DNA of 64,000 bases from positions 62,001 to 126,000 of the forward strand of contig JACBOA010000007.1 of NCBI GenBank assembly GCA_013403005.1, written 5' to 3'. The stretch comes from Methanobacteriaceae archaeon. GTDB lineage: Archaea > Methanobacteriota > Methanobacteria > Methanobacteriales > Methanobacteriaceae. Positions 53,226 to 62,586 of the stretch are shown here, piece after piece. The notes under the pieces are model-generated. The model was not told where the DNA came from. It ran no database searches and saw only the letters and a list, made by a program, of their open reading frames with translations. Each line of letters begins with the position of its first letter. Within the stretch, counting starts at the first letter, position 1. Both the position numbers and the translations under genes were made by a program.

Positions 53226-54582
53226 GGCACTGTAAAGTTTTTGTGGGTTAGGTGGTTTTGAGGTTTCTTTGGTCCCATAATTTCTTTCTTTGCCATATTC
53301 TTGTCATTACGCCTTCTGTGGTTTTCATTATTCTTTTAATGTGTTTGGGAATGTTTTCTGGAAGTAGTTTTCTATTTGGTTAGTTGTCTTTGGTACTTTA
53401 GGGTCTTTAAGAAATAAAAAGTATGTTTCAAAGTGAGGCATGATTTGTTTGAGGATTATTTGTCTAATAATTTCAGGATAATCTTCAACTTTATTTAATA
53501 TGTCATTAAAATCTTTTCTAACTTTTTTATAAGATGTAGATTCAAATAAATCGAATATTATGTTTTCATGGTCTTTTATTTTTTCCCTGTCGTCTTTTTC
53601 AATGCTGTTTTCTTTTAAATATTCTTTGATAATCTTTTTCATGTTTTTTCGTGCGTGAATTAGGCACCATTGATGTTTGAAGCCTAATTTTTCGATGATT
53701 GGTTTGTATTTATGGTCAAGATCGCTTGTTATCGATATTTTATTCTGGTTACGAGTGTTTACGTCTAAAAAGTCTTTTATTTGGTCTTTTGTCTCTTCGG
53801 AGTATATTTCATCGGCTACGCTGATATTGTGTATGCTGTCGAATAAAGTGTATCGGTAATTCCACTCACCATTAATTTTAGTATGCTCCACGTCAAATTC
53901 ATAATAACCAGAATATTCCCTTATAATATCTTTATTTTCGTTTTGTGTTTCTAATATCCAGTTTTCAATGGTTGTATGGGAAATATTAATTCCTGTATCC
54001 TTTTTTACTTTATAAGCTATTTTACGTACTGATCCAAAGAATAAACTCACAAATTCTAATACTTTTTCTTTAAACCCCCTTGTATAATTACAACCAGGCT
54101 CAACAACCTCATTCAAATCTGTAATAAAGTTATTACCACAGTTATCGCAAGTATATCTTTTTATTTTGGCATTTACAGCGCCTTCATAATAAAAATAAAG
54201 TAATCTATCGTTATATCCATCGGGAGAAACGGATTTAGAGTAACATTCAGGACAAACACCAAAACTGTTTTCAATATAAAGAAAATCCTTTTTGAAATAC
54301 ATAACAAGCGAATTATCGTATTTATTAACTTCATTTCTCTTTTTACTTAATTCAAATTCGTATTTGGAAAAACTTTCAAAAAAATCAGAAAGTTTATATT
54401 GTTTATAGTTCAAACAACCTATGGGAGCAATTAATTTTACGATTGTCATGTTAAAATATTTGCTCCCACTTTTATATTAACTTTACGACTTTATTTTTAC
54501 AGAATAAACACAATATGCAACTTTATGAAAAATAAAAACAAGAAAATATAAAAATCAAATCCCACCAATATTTTACAGAGCC
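53226..54582 (-). mobile_element. Insertion sequence with 22-bp inverted ends and 8-bp target duplication
   Basis: A 1357-bp element. The left end (53226-53247) starts GGCACTGTAAA. The right end, read inward from 54582, starts GGCTCTGTAAA. The two 22-base ends match at 18 positions. Both flanks carry GGGATAAT (53218-53225 and 54583-54590), a perfect 8-bp target duplication, so the insertion is fairly recent. The ends and 8-bp duplication recall IS6-type elements, but the transposase is longer than theirs and has a zinc-finger N-terminus, so I leave the family open. Confidence 0.92.
53248..54449 (-). pseudogene. Frameshifted DDE transposase of the insertion sequence
   Basis: The uninterrupted part (54449 to 53328) codes 373 residues: two zinc-ribbon pairs (CPEC and CDNC), a helix-turn-helix-like region, and a DDE core with FDVEHTKI, ITSDLDHKYKPII, WCLIHARKN and TNQIENYF. 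At about 53344 one base is missing: the frame ends at NTLKE, while the next frame continues HIKRIMKTTEGVMTRIWQRKK and stops at 53248, exactly at the inner edge of the left inverted repeat. Adding one base (restoring FPK-HIKR) rebuilds the full protein. It is probably inactive, unless programmed frameshifting is used. Confidence 0.85.
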
Positions 54583-54735
54583 GGGATAATTTTCGCTGAA
54601 TTAAGTTGTTAAATTTGTATGGGGCTATGATTCAACTGCTTTGTTTAAACGGTCATATGTTCTTTAAAAGTGTATTGAACTTTCTAAGTGTCTATTGAAT
54701 AAATCTTTATTTTTAAATCTATTCATCATTTATTA

Positions 54736-55284
54736 TTAATTCCCCTTTATTATTAATTCCAATTCTTTCTGGCAGGTTTTAAAATCTTGGTTATTCAAAA
54801 TTACCAGATTACATCCTAAAATCGAGGAAATGCTGCTCATGGTGTAACGCAGAATTTGCATGTGATTTTTAAGGGTTTGCTCTTTTTCCATTAATCTTTC
54901 TTTTACCAAGTCAAAATTCCTTCTTCTTAAAATATCATCAATGGACGCTTCGATGATAATAATTATATCTGGGGGTAGAATTTCAAAAGGTAATGAAATT
55001 AAAAACCCTTCTGGGGATTGATCAACCCCGTGAAGGTCTAAAAGAATGTTCTTTTTATCTTTTATCTGCAATGCAGCGTTTTTCCAGATCTCATGCTGAA
55101 TGGAGATGCTTAAATGGAACATTTCAGGGAGACTGGTGGCCAAACCATCTCTTTGTGCGGTTTCAAGCATTAACTCTCCATAATTCACATGTTTATAATG
55201 TGAATTGCGGGATGCAGCCCTGCATAGTGAGGTTTTACCTACTCCAGGGACACCAACAACAGCAACCCGCTCCCAGGGACACAT
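54736..55284 (-). CDS. Archaeal-type adenylate kinase-like protein
   Basis: A 182-residue P-loop nucleotide kinase resembling archaeal AdkA. P-loop GVPGVGKTS (11-19), NYGELMLETAQRDGL (AMP side), LLDLHGVDQSPEGFLISLP, and PDIIIIIEASIDDILRRR before the lid. Archaeal AdkA is trimeric and converts ATP plus AMP to 2 ADP. The lid region is shorter and more divergent than usual, so a related nucleotide kinase is possible. ATG 55284 lacks a ribosome site. Confidence 0.75.
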   Translation of the reverse strand: MCPWERVAVVGVPGVGKTSLCRAASRNSHYKHVNYGELMLETAQRDGLATSLPEMFHLSISIQHEIWKNAALQIKDKKNILLDLHGVDQSPEGFLISLPFEILPPDIIIIIEASIDDILRRRNFDLVKERLMEKEQTLKNHMQILRYTMSSISSILGCNLVILNNQDFKTCQKELELIIKGN

Positions 55285-55373
55285 TTTAACACTACTTGTA
55301 TAAAATGTGTAATATTCTTTTAAAATATCTACAACTTAATTCTACAAATTTAATACTATCCACAATAATCAGG

Positions 55374-55664
55374 TTATTTGTTAACCATTTCACTGATAGC
55401 ATCAGCCATCATATGTCCTTCAATCTGGATTTCAGCCTTGTCAATACCTTCAACTTTTTCGGCAGCTACACGAGCCTGCATAGCCATGTTAGCCGCACTC
55501 ATGCAACCTGGATTGGTGGGTTTAATCACAATTTTAGCGGTTTTATCATTCTCATTAACCTGAATATCAGCAACAAGTCCCATTTCCACAATGCTAATAC
55601 CCATGTGGGGATCTGCCACTTGGGTAAGAGCTTCTCTAACCTTAGCAACTAATTCTTCACTCAT
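55374..55664 (-). CDS. DUF59/MIP18-family Fe-S assembly protein
   Basis: A 96-residue protein of the PaaD/SufT/MIP18 type. Pattern: VREALTQVADPHMGISIVEMGLVADIQV (the DP...GI...LG region) and a single conserved cysteine in PTNPGCMSAANMAMQA. Such proteins help deliver iron-sulfur clusters to target enzymes. ATG 55664 follows GAGGTA; the longer frame is unlikely. Neighbours are adenylate kinase-like and arcS, on the same strand. Confidence 0.85.
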   Translation of the reverse strand: MSEELVAKVREALTQVADPHMGISIVEMGLVADIQVNENDKTAKIVIKPTNPGCMSAANMAMQARVAAEKVEGIDKAEIQIEGHMMADAISEMVNK

Positions 55665-55825
55665 AATAAATACCTCAAAATTCATTTCTATATATTTTCC
55701 ACTGTTTGCTGTGGTTATAATGTATAATAAATTCTTGAAAAGTGTATATACATTAAATAAATGTATTCATCTATTTCCATATTAATGCTATTTATATTTA
55801 TTTATAAAAAGTGAATGTGGAAAAA

Positions 55826-56740
55826 CTACTTAACACGATGTCTAATTCTCACAGCCACACCCTTTTCTCCTTTTTTCATTTCCCCACCAGCCATAATAGC
55901 TTTTCCAACTCCCAGTACTTCTCCCTTCCTCACTATAACTACCTCATCCCTGGGAAGTATTCCATCATAGGCATCAACCACTCCTGGCACGAAAAGGGTA
56001 TTAGTCTTAAGATTAAAATCAATTTCCACCCAGTTTACACCAATTTCATTTATTATCTCACCACCTTTAATATTCAAACTGTAAAGGCCGTTTTCATGGT
56101 GCAAAACTGCTATTTGTTCATCATTCTGCATTAGACGCCGATCAAACCTTCCGCGCAACTTATAATCTGAAGGAACTAGTTTATCTGCTTCACGGGTGTT
56201 AAACTGGTAACGCGCGATAGACCTGAGCATATGGAGTTGCCGGGGATGACTTTTAAGCTTTTCATATTTTTTAACCTGCTGTCTGAGATTTTGCATTGAT
56301 TCTGCAGATAAGGTTCTACCATCTTGGCAGGTGAACGTGGCGTGGGGTAGATATTCCTGGCAGACTGTAAGATAACCATGAGCTACATGGGCTATCACAT
56401 CTTTGTCCCCAACATATTCTCTTAAACATTCTCCAGTGAGGTTTATTTCTTCCTTTGACCAGTCACCAACAGTTGAAACATCGTAAGATTGTATGGGGTA
56501 TGTTTTTTCCATTTCTCTAGGGCAAACACCAAAGGGTGATGTTAAAATCGCCTCCTGGAAACCTTTGGTGGCTTGGGTAAAGACACGGTGTGATTTACTT
56601 GATGAATAAGGCTTACGCATACTGCAGGGTAAAACCACCACCACATCCCCTAATGGTTCTAATAGTTTCATCCTATCCCTCCAGCGACGGGCTTCAGGAC
56701 GATTAAGTGAAGTTTCAGTGGTGCAAAGGACTTTAATCAT
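55826..56740 (-). CDS. arcS: Archaeosine synthase (ArcS) core with PUA domain
   Basis: A 304-residue DUF5591/ArcS protein. The catalytic signature PCX3KPYX2SX2H is present as P38-C39...K43-P44-Y45...S48...H51, and residues about 225-304 form a PUA RNA-binding domain (PRDEVVIVRKGEVLGVGKAIMAG). ArcS converts preQ0 at tRNA position 15 on the way to archaeosine. The form here lacks the N-terminal TGT-like half found in longer ArcS proteins. ATG 56740 follows GGAGATAAAG. Confidence 0.88.
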   Translation of the reverse strand: MIKVLCTTETSLNRPEARRWRDRMKLLEPLGDVVVVLPCSMRKPYSSSKSHRVFTQATKGFQEAILTSPFGVCPREMEKTYPIQSYDVSTVGDWSKEEINLTGECLREYVGDKDVIAHVAHGYLTVCQEYLPHATFTCQDGRTLSAESMQNLRQQVKKYEKLKSHPRQLHMLRSIARYQFNTREADKLVPSDYKLRGRFDRRLMQNDEQIAVLHHENGLYSLNIKGGEIINEIGVNWVEIDFNLKTNTLFVPGVVDAYDGILPRDEVVIVRKGEVLGVGKAIMAGGEMKKGEKGVAVRIRHRVK

Positions 56741-56936
56741 ACTTTATCTCCAGTTTTTCCATTAATTCAGATAATTTATCAGTTTAAGGGTTGTATTATT
56801 AAATAAAATTCAAATCTACGTTCTAGTTAGAATTGATGTTTTAAAGTTTTAGTAAAAGCTTATTTTTCATTTCTATAATCTTTTAAAATCTCTTAGATCA
56901 AAAATATTAATTTTAAAAAGCCATTTAAAGAGTCAT

Positions 56937-58430
56937 TTATGGTTTTCGTCCATCTAACCATTTGACTCCGGTTATTTTAGACATTTCAAGGGTTAAACTC
57001 ACTAAATCATCTTTATCCATCAATTTAGTATCATCTTTACCCACCATACGGGCAATGTTTGCAATTTCTTCTGTAGAAATTTTCAGAAAGTTTGATAATT
57101 TGTCTACGCCCTCTTCCACGTCCAACTGTTTTACTAATTGAGGATTCTCGGTGGCCACTCCAGTGGGACAAAGTCCAGTATTGCAGACCCGGTACTGTTG
57201 GCAGTTAATAGCAATTAGAGCTGCAGTACCTATGTAAACTGCATCAGCACCCAGGGCCAGACATTTAGCAAAATCCATTGAATCCCGCAAACCACCACCT
57301 GCAATAAGACTGACTCTTCTACGAATACCCATTGACTTCAGTTTCTCATGGGCACGTGGTAAAGCCGCCAGTATAGGGATGCCCATATTATCTCTCACAT
57401 AGCTATCTGTGGCTCCAGTACCACCACCAAAACCATCCAGTGCAATGAAATCAACACCTGCTTCTGCCAGGATATTTATATCATCTTCAACATGCCCACA
57501 ACCTATTTTTGCACCTATTGGAACTCCATCTGTGATTTCCCTTAAGTGGTTTACTTTTTGAGCTAATTCTTCAGGATTATTAATATCCGGGTGATGTGCA
57601 GGGGAATAAGCTGATTGTCCCTTCTCAAGACCCCGGATCTGTGCCACTTCAGGTGTGATTTTATCAGCTGGCAGGAAACTTCCTTTACCAGGATATGCTC
57701 CCTGTCCAAAGCGTATCTCCACACCGGCAGCAGACTTTAAGAGATCCTCATCTAAACCATACCGCCCAGTGGAATATTGTACTATCATCAATTCGGGAGA
57801 AATTTCCCTCTCCTCATTTAAAACTCCACCTTCACCTGTATTAAACCCTATATTCAGTTTAGAAGCTGTTTTAGAGATAACTAAACGAACATTACGCGAA
57901 ACAGCTCCAAAACTCATTCCAGAAATTAGGATAGGTGAAGAAACTCTTAAAGGTTTTTTAGAATTTGGGCCAATTACAGTCGAGGTATCTACTGGAACAT
58001 CTCTATTTAGGGGTATTCGTTTTACTTGAGCAGGTAGAAAATGAAGGTCATCTAGTGTGTGGGGAAGTTTCTTCTCTGAGCCCATAGCCTTTATCAAACT
58101 GATTCCCTTAGATTTATCCTTGATTTCAACCATTTTCCTGTATGAATCCGGGCTTTCATCATTGGAAATTTTTCGCATGATGGTTTTACTTTCCCCCACT
58201 GCATTCACATCACAATAATAGATGTCCTTGAGATCATATTCATAATATAGGGGGCAGGTGTTGCAAATACAACCTCCCACTGAAATTTCACATTTACTGG
58301 ACCCAGTACTACAGTAGAGAACTTCATCATCAGAATTTTGGGGGTAACTGGGACAGTAAGTACAATGACATTTATCTCTGTTTTCTGGAGTGTTTTTGAT
58401 GTCATTAACCTTATATAAATAGGTTTTCAT
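56937..58430 (-). CDS. Glutamate synthase-like FMN protein with N-terminal DUF2769 domain
   Basis: A 497-residue protein. Residues about 15-75 are Cys-rich (CHCTYCPSYP...CICNTCPLYY...YYC), a DUF2769-type module likely to bind Zn or Fe-S. Residues about 125-480 form the FMN/glutamate-synthase barrel: GMSFGAVSRNVRLVISKTA, GEGG, FGQGAYPGKG, KIGCGHVEDDI, DGFGGGTGATDSY, LIAGGGLRDSMDFAKCLALGADAVYIGTAALIA, and the [3Fe-4S] cysteines near CQQYRVCNTGLCPTGVATE. It may aminate 2-oxoglutarate using separately encoded amidotransferase and electron-transfer subunits. ATG 58430 follows AAGGTG. Confidence 0.88.
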   Translation of the reverse strand: MKTYLYKVNDIKNTPENRDKCHCTYCPSYPQNSDDEVLYCSTGSSKCEISVGGCICNTCPLYYEYDLKDIYYCDVNAVGESKTIMRKISNDESPDSYRKMVEIKDKSKGISLIKAMGSEKKLPHTLDDLHFLPAQVKRIPLNRDVPVDTSTVIGPNSKKPLRVSSPILISGMSFGAVSRNVRLVISKTASKLNIGFNTGEGGVLNEEREISPELMIVQYSTGRYGLDEDLLKSAAGVEIRFGQGAYPGKGSFLPADKITPEVAQIRGLEKGQSAYSPAHHPDINNPEELAQKVNHLREITDGVPIGAKIGCGHVEDDINILAEAGVDFIALDGFGGGTGATDSYVRDNMGIPILAALPRAHEKLKSMGIRRRVSLIAGGGLRDSMDFAKCLALGADAVYIGTAALIAINCQQYRVCNTGLCPTGVATENPQLVKQLDVEEGVDKLSNFLKISTEEIANIARMVGKDDTKLMDKDDLVSLTLEMSKITGVKWLDGRKP

Positions 58431-58646
58431 GTTCAACACCTTTTTTTATTTATACCACTCTATCTATCATAGCTTCAAAACCTTCATTCCTTAAAATTCT
58501 ACATTTAAATTTATAATTCCATTATATGTTAAATTTTCCTTGAATACCCTCAATATCCTGGATATTTTTGAAATAATTTTATCTAGCCATTTGTGTACAT
58601 GGCCCTGGTTTTCAGTTTATATCTTCTTGAGTTCAATATAATTTTC

Positions 58647-59408
58647 ATGGAGAAATATAAGATTAATCAAATGGAAGAAATCACGAATTTCGTGTATACC
58701 AAATCTTATAATCGGCTCCTTGAACGATTTAGCAAACTTAAAGAAGGCAAAGGACATATAATTCATGTAATTGCAGCTCCAGGAACAGGAAAATCCACTA
58801 ATATATATAAATCAATACAAGAACTTGATTTAAATGTTTATGAAGCTAAATTACCTCTTCCTTCAATGAATATGAGTTCGAGGGAGGTTTATAATTTCAT
58901 GCTGGAATGTGTTAGAAAGGATCTTCAAATAAAATCATCTGAACCTGTCGGCAGATATCTAGAAAAATTTGATGCGGTTTTATTCGCAGATCAGTTCCAC
59001 GATATCCACCAGATTCACCGGGACAAGGTGGGTTTCAGTCAGTGGACGAATCACATGGGATTGAAATCGCTAAAATTTTACTTAATATGCATATATGAAT
59101 ATTTTAAACATCGAAGAGACTTTAAGAATATAAATATCATATTACAGACTGCCTGGCGAATTCATTTGGGTGGTGAGAAGAAAGATCTCTTCACTGATGT
59201 GGGATGCTTATCAGCACTGGCTGTAAATATATTGAGAGTTCCCTTTGAGGTAGTGAAGATATCATATTCGGAAGAAGAAACCATAAGCATAGTAAAAAGT
59301 CATATTAGTGATGTTAACTCTGATGAAATAAAACATTACATAAAAAAATATGGGAATAGACCTCGTTTTATTTGTCAGAATATTAAAAAGGATTTAAAAA
59401 TGGATTAA
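58647..59408 (+). CDS. P-loop ATPase, function unknown
   Basis: A protein of about 250 residues with Walker A APGTGKST after HVIA, a possible Walker B VLFADQF, and an arginine-rich YIKKYGNRPRFICQNI end. It resembles STAND/AAA-like archaeal ATPases, but no family is firm. The frame opens at GTG 58593; ATG 58647 (MEKYKIN) or 58671 are alternatives and none has a ribosome site. I chose 58647 because the upstream codons read as a hydrophobic AT-rich stretch. The UbiA gene follows 59 bases later. Confidence 0.65.
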   Translation: MEKYKINQMEEITNFVYTKSYNRLLERFSKLKEGKGHIIHVIAAPGTGKSTNIYKSIQELDLNVYEAKLPLPSMNMSSREVYNFMLECVRKDLQIKSSEPVGRYLEKFDAVLFADQFHDIHQIHRDKVGFSQWTNHMGLKSLKFYLICIYEYFKHRRDFKNINIILQTAWRIHLGGEKKDLFTDVGCLSALAVNILRVPFEVVKISYSEEETISIVKSHISDVNSDEIKHYIKKYGNRPRFICQNIKKDLKMD

Positions 59409-59467
59409 GGGATTAAGAATAGGATTATTTACTACGTATCAATAATTAAGTCTTTATTGGAGTTTAA

Positions 59468-60265
59468 ATGATCAAAACACTGATTAAGTCCACCCGGATA
59501 ACCTGGGCTTCGAAAAATGCCAATATGTACCTTCTGGCACTGACTTATGCTTACTTTTTAGGAATACCTATTAATAATCCATTGGCAATTATGGAAGGAC
59601 TTATACTTGTATCCGTCCTATGGGGTGCTCTATACACACTCAATGATCTCACGGATCTGGAGGTGGACCGCAGGGATAGAATGAAACAAAACCGTGCTTT
59701 CATTGAAAATACGGTGGATAAAAAGTTTATTCTACTTTTCTTTGCCATAATTGTCTCAGCAGTTTTTTTGATCTCATTAACAACTCTCCCTGCATCCTTC
59801 ACATTGATACTTTCTTTGATGCTCATCAATCAACTGCTTTACACTCTTCCACCTATCAGACTAAAAGAAACGAATTTAGCCCCTTTCTTTAGCACTGCAA
59901 CTAATTCTGTGTTGCGATTAGCTTCCTGTGCCGTGCTGCTGGGCAATGTATTTTTCATTCCAGTTAGTGTATACTTGTTCATGTACCTGGCAGGCATGGG
60001 TACCTATATGATGTACAAATCACGTTCAAAAGATGCCAGTCTGGTTGGAATAATCGGGGCATCTGTGCTTCTTTACACACTCATCACTGGTGAGATGAAT
60101 CTCATACAATTTTCAGTGGCTATTTTACCCTCATTCTTGGCTGCCATTCCATTATATCTTTCTCTTTTCACCAATAAAGATTCTATGTTCCGTTTAGCAG
60201 ATATATTATACCATCAAGTAGCCATGGTTTTTTTCATCCTCTGTATACTGGTGATTATTTTTTAA
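59468..60265 (+). CDS. UbiA-family prenyltransferase
   Basis: A 265-residue integral membrane protein with about eight or nine helices. The first aspartate-rich motif is LNDLTDLEVDRRD (about 58-70) and the second region is YTLPPIRLKETN. UbiA enzymes transfer prenyl chains to aromatic or glycerophospho acceptors; archaeal digeranylgeranylglyceryl phosphate synthase is one member. The convergent geranylgeranyl reductase is suggestive, but the substrate is not shown. ATG 59468 follows TTGGAG. Confidence 0.88.
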   Translation: MIKTLIKSTRITWASKNANMYLLALTYAYFLGIPINNPLAIMEGLILVSVLWGALYTLNDLTDLEVDRRDRMKQNRAFIENTVDKKFILLFFAIIVSAVFLISLTTLPASFTLILSLMLINQLLYTLPPIRLKETNLAPFFSTATNSVLRLASCAVLLGNVFFIPVSVYLFMYLAGMGTYMMYKSRSKDASLVGIIGASVLLYTLITGEMNLIQFSVAILPSFLAAIPLYLSLFTNKDSMFRLADILYHQVAMVFFILCILVIIF

Positions 60266-60467
60266 TGCCCTTCCTAAAATTTGATTAGGTCTAAATTAAG
60301 CTAAAACTAATTAGATCCGGATTTAAAATAATTAAATGCATTAAAAAGCTGTTTAAATCACGCTAACATTATAACTACAGAAAATGGTTTTAAATATTTT
60401 CAAGCAATGAAAGTTTTTTAAAAAATTAATATAAAAAAGAGAAAAAAGTTAAAAATCTCTTAGAATC

Positions 60468-61649
60468 TTAGAATAGTTTACCCAGCTTTAAAAGGGCTTT
60501 TGGAGAGATTTTAACCAGTTTTCTCACCATTTCGGCGGTGTTAATAGTTTCAAAGTCGCTGTCCCTGAAAGCCTCAGCAATGGTATCTAATTCTTCATCA
60601 GAAAGGCTTAAAAGATAATCCTTGGCTTTGAGGTATTTCTTGAATGATTCTCCCAATTCCTCTTCACAGAGTTTCTCGTATATCTCCAGATTCTTCTTAG
60701 AGTAATCTCCGTCAGCTACTGCCTGAGCAGCCACCTGACCAGCTAATCGGCCTCCTAACATGCCGCTGATAATACCTCCACCTGTTAGTGGGTTAACCAT
60801 TCCTGCAGCGTCTCCTGTCACCAGAACGTTATCTGTAACCTTCTTTTTGAGTAATCCACCCACTGGATCTCCACCTATATTGATTTCAACTGGTTGGGCA
60901 TTTTTGGTGGCTGGATTGTTTTTCACAAATTCAAGAAGATGTTGGTAGGCTGTTTTATCTGTTACAGTGGTTAGAATACCCAAACCCACATTTGCTATGT
61001 CATCTCCTTTAGGGAAAATCCAGGCGTAACCTCCGGGGGCAACACTTCCAAAATGGAATTCTATGCAGTCTGGTTCTTCCATTTGAACATTTGCCATTTC
61101 AAATTGAGCACAAGATTCCATATTCTTAGGTTTAAGGCTAGTTTTAAGTCCAGCCCATCTACCAACCCGGGATTCCGGGCCGTCAGCAGCAATTACAATT
61201 TTAGTTTTAATCTCTGTTTCCTCACCCATACTCTCCACAGTAACAACTAACTGATCCTCTTCCCTTCTCATACCCGTAGCTAAGGTTTTCACCATGATTG
61301 TGGCACCTGCTCTGCCCGCGTCCATGGCCAGGTACTTGTCGAAAACTTTACGTTCCAGTATATATCCTGCTTCAGGGAGCTTTACTTTCTCCTCAGTTAA
61401 ATTGACTGCAGTACCATTAGGAGATACCATTCGAACTCCTGTAGCTTCTTTGGTTACCCATCGTGGGGAGGGTTCTATTCCTAACTTTTTCAAACCTTCT
61501 TTAGAAACACCTTCAGCACATCTTTTGGGGCTTCCTATCTCTGATTTTTTGTCTATTAATATCACACTGGAGCCTGCTATTGCAGCGTGTTTAGCTGCAG
61601 TTGAGCCAGCTGGACCAGCGCCAATGACTAGAATATCAGTTTCAATCAT
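60468..61649 (-). CDS. Geranylgeranyl reductase family flavoprotein
   Basis: A 393-residue FAD enzyme that saturates the isoprenoid chains of archaeal lipids (digeranylgeranylglycerophospholipid reductase type). FAD motifs: DILVIGAGPAGSTAAKHAA at the N-terminus, and VLVTGDAAGMVNPLTGGGIISGMLGGRLAG for the second. The conserved CAEGVS cysteine is present. It starts at ATG 61649 directly after the TGA of the ferredoxin gene (zero spacing), so the ferredoxin is its likely electron donor. Confidence 0.92.
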   Translation of the reverse strand: MIETDILVIGAGPAGSTAAKHAAIAGSSVILIDKKSEIGSPKRCAEGVSKEGLKKLGIEPSPRWVTKEATGVRMVSPNGTAVNLTEEKVKLPEAGYILERKVFDKYLAMDAGRAGATIMVKTLATGMRREEDQLVVTVESMGEETEIKTKIVIAADGPESRVGRWAGLKTSLKPKNMESCAQFEMANVQMEEPDCIEFHFGSVAPGGYAWIFPKGDDIANVGLGILTTVTDKTAYQHLLEFVKNNPATKNAQPVEINIGGDPVGGLLKKKVTDNVLVTGDAAGMVNPLTGGGIISGMLGGRLAGQVAAQAVADGDYSKKNLEIYEKLCEEELGESFKKYLKAKDYLLSLSDEELDTIAEAFRDSDFETINTAEMVRKLVKISPKALLKLGKLF

Positions 61650-61820
61650 TCAATCATCCCTCTTTTCTAATGCATTAACTGGACACACCTTTACACAAAT
61701 CTTACAATCTTTACATTCTTCTTCGTTAAAATTCAAGCTGATTTCACGTACTTCAATGAGATTACGGGGGCATACACCAGCGCATTCCCCACAGTACATA
61801 CACCATTCCTTAACAATCAT
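61650..61820 (-). CDS. 2[4Fe-4S] ferredoxin
   Basis: A 56-residue ferredoxin with two clusters: CMYCGECAGVCP and CKDCKICVKVCP. ATG 61820 gives the compact form; upstream in-frame codons (to 61850) are unsupported. Its stop codon abuts the ATG of the geranylgeranyl reductase, implying coupled translation and a dedicated electron-transfer pair. Confidence 0.92.
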   Translation of the reverse strand: MIVKEWCMYCGECAGVCPRNLIEVREISLNFNEEECKDCKICVKVCPVNALEKRDD

Positions 61821-62105
61821 ATTATCAATCCTTAGTCGTTTTTTAGTCAATCAAATGATTGATGTATTATCAAAATCAAACTAATAATACTACCAATAAA
61901 GTATTAAATCAAATATTATCAATGATTTTTCTTTCATACATATTAGTTTTACTTTTTAAAAACCTTTTAGTGTTTAGTTCAGAATAAATTTCTTAAATAA
62001 TATATTTTTAAAAATATCTAGAATTGATATTAATGATAGCTATTTTGAAATAAAAATCAATTATTAATAAAATTTGTAATAAAATTGCATTAAATATTCG
62101 AGCTA

Positions 62106-62429
62106 TTAATTCGTGATATTTGAACGAGTTTCTGATTCACTTTCTGTTGGGGTAGTTGATTTTTGCGAATTTGAAGAACTCCTTGATGTAACTTTTCGTT
62201 TGCTGCTGGTGCTGGTACTTTTTTGGGATTTTAATGTTTCTGTGGTGTTTTGATGGTTTTGGAGGGTGGTATTGGTGGATGTATTTTTAGTGAGGTTAGT
62301 CAGGTTGGTGGTGTTAATAGTTAGATTTTTGTCTGGTGACTCAGCAGGACTGTAACCCATTCCCACTACTGATCCAGCTATCACTCCCACCAGGAGTATG
62401 GGTATAATAATCAGATCTTTACTAATCAT
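62106..62429 (-). CDS. Small exported Ser/Thr/Asn-rich protein, unknown
   Basis: A 107-residue protein: one hydrophobic segment (about 6-24, ending GMGYS), then a long low-complexity Ser/Thr/Asn/Lys tail with about eight N-X-S/T sequons. It is probably a membrane-anchored or secreted glycoprotein. ATG 62429 is preceded by GGGG at moderate spacing. Its overall form resembles the protein at 63708-63989. Confidence 0.5.
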   Translation of the reverse strand: MISKDLIIIPILLVGVIAGSVVGMGYSPAESPDKNLTINTTNLTNLTKNTSTNTTLQNHQNTTETLKSQKSTSTSSKRKVTSRSSSNSQKSTTPTESESETRSNITN

Positions 62430-62586
62430 CAAAATCCCCTTTTGTGATCATCTAGGTAATCATTATATTTATAATTTTGCAGATTTTCAGGGATCTGAGC
62501 GGCATTATCCCGTTACATGAAGAATTTAAGTTTAAAAGCAGATATAAAGATAACTCATGAAGTTTTTTTTTAACTATTATCCTCAA

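Noticed and set aside
53226..54582. Assignment of the insertion sequence to the IS6 family
   Set aside because: End sequence and 8-bp duplication fit, but the transposase is far longer than IS6 types and has a different N-terminal zinc region; family left open.
60397..60414. TTTTCAAG followed by CAATGAAAG, resembling the CobN-locus operator
   Set aside because: The second half is not a matching inverted arm, and it lies between convergent gene ends.
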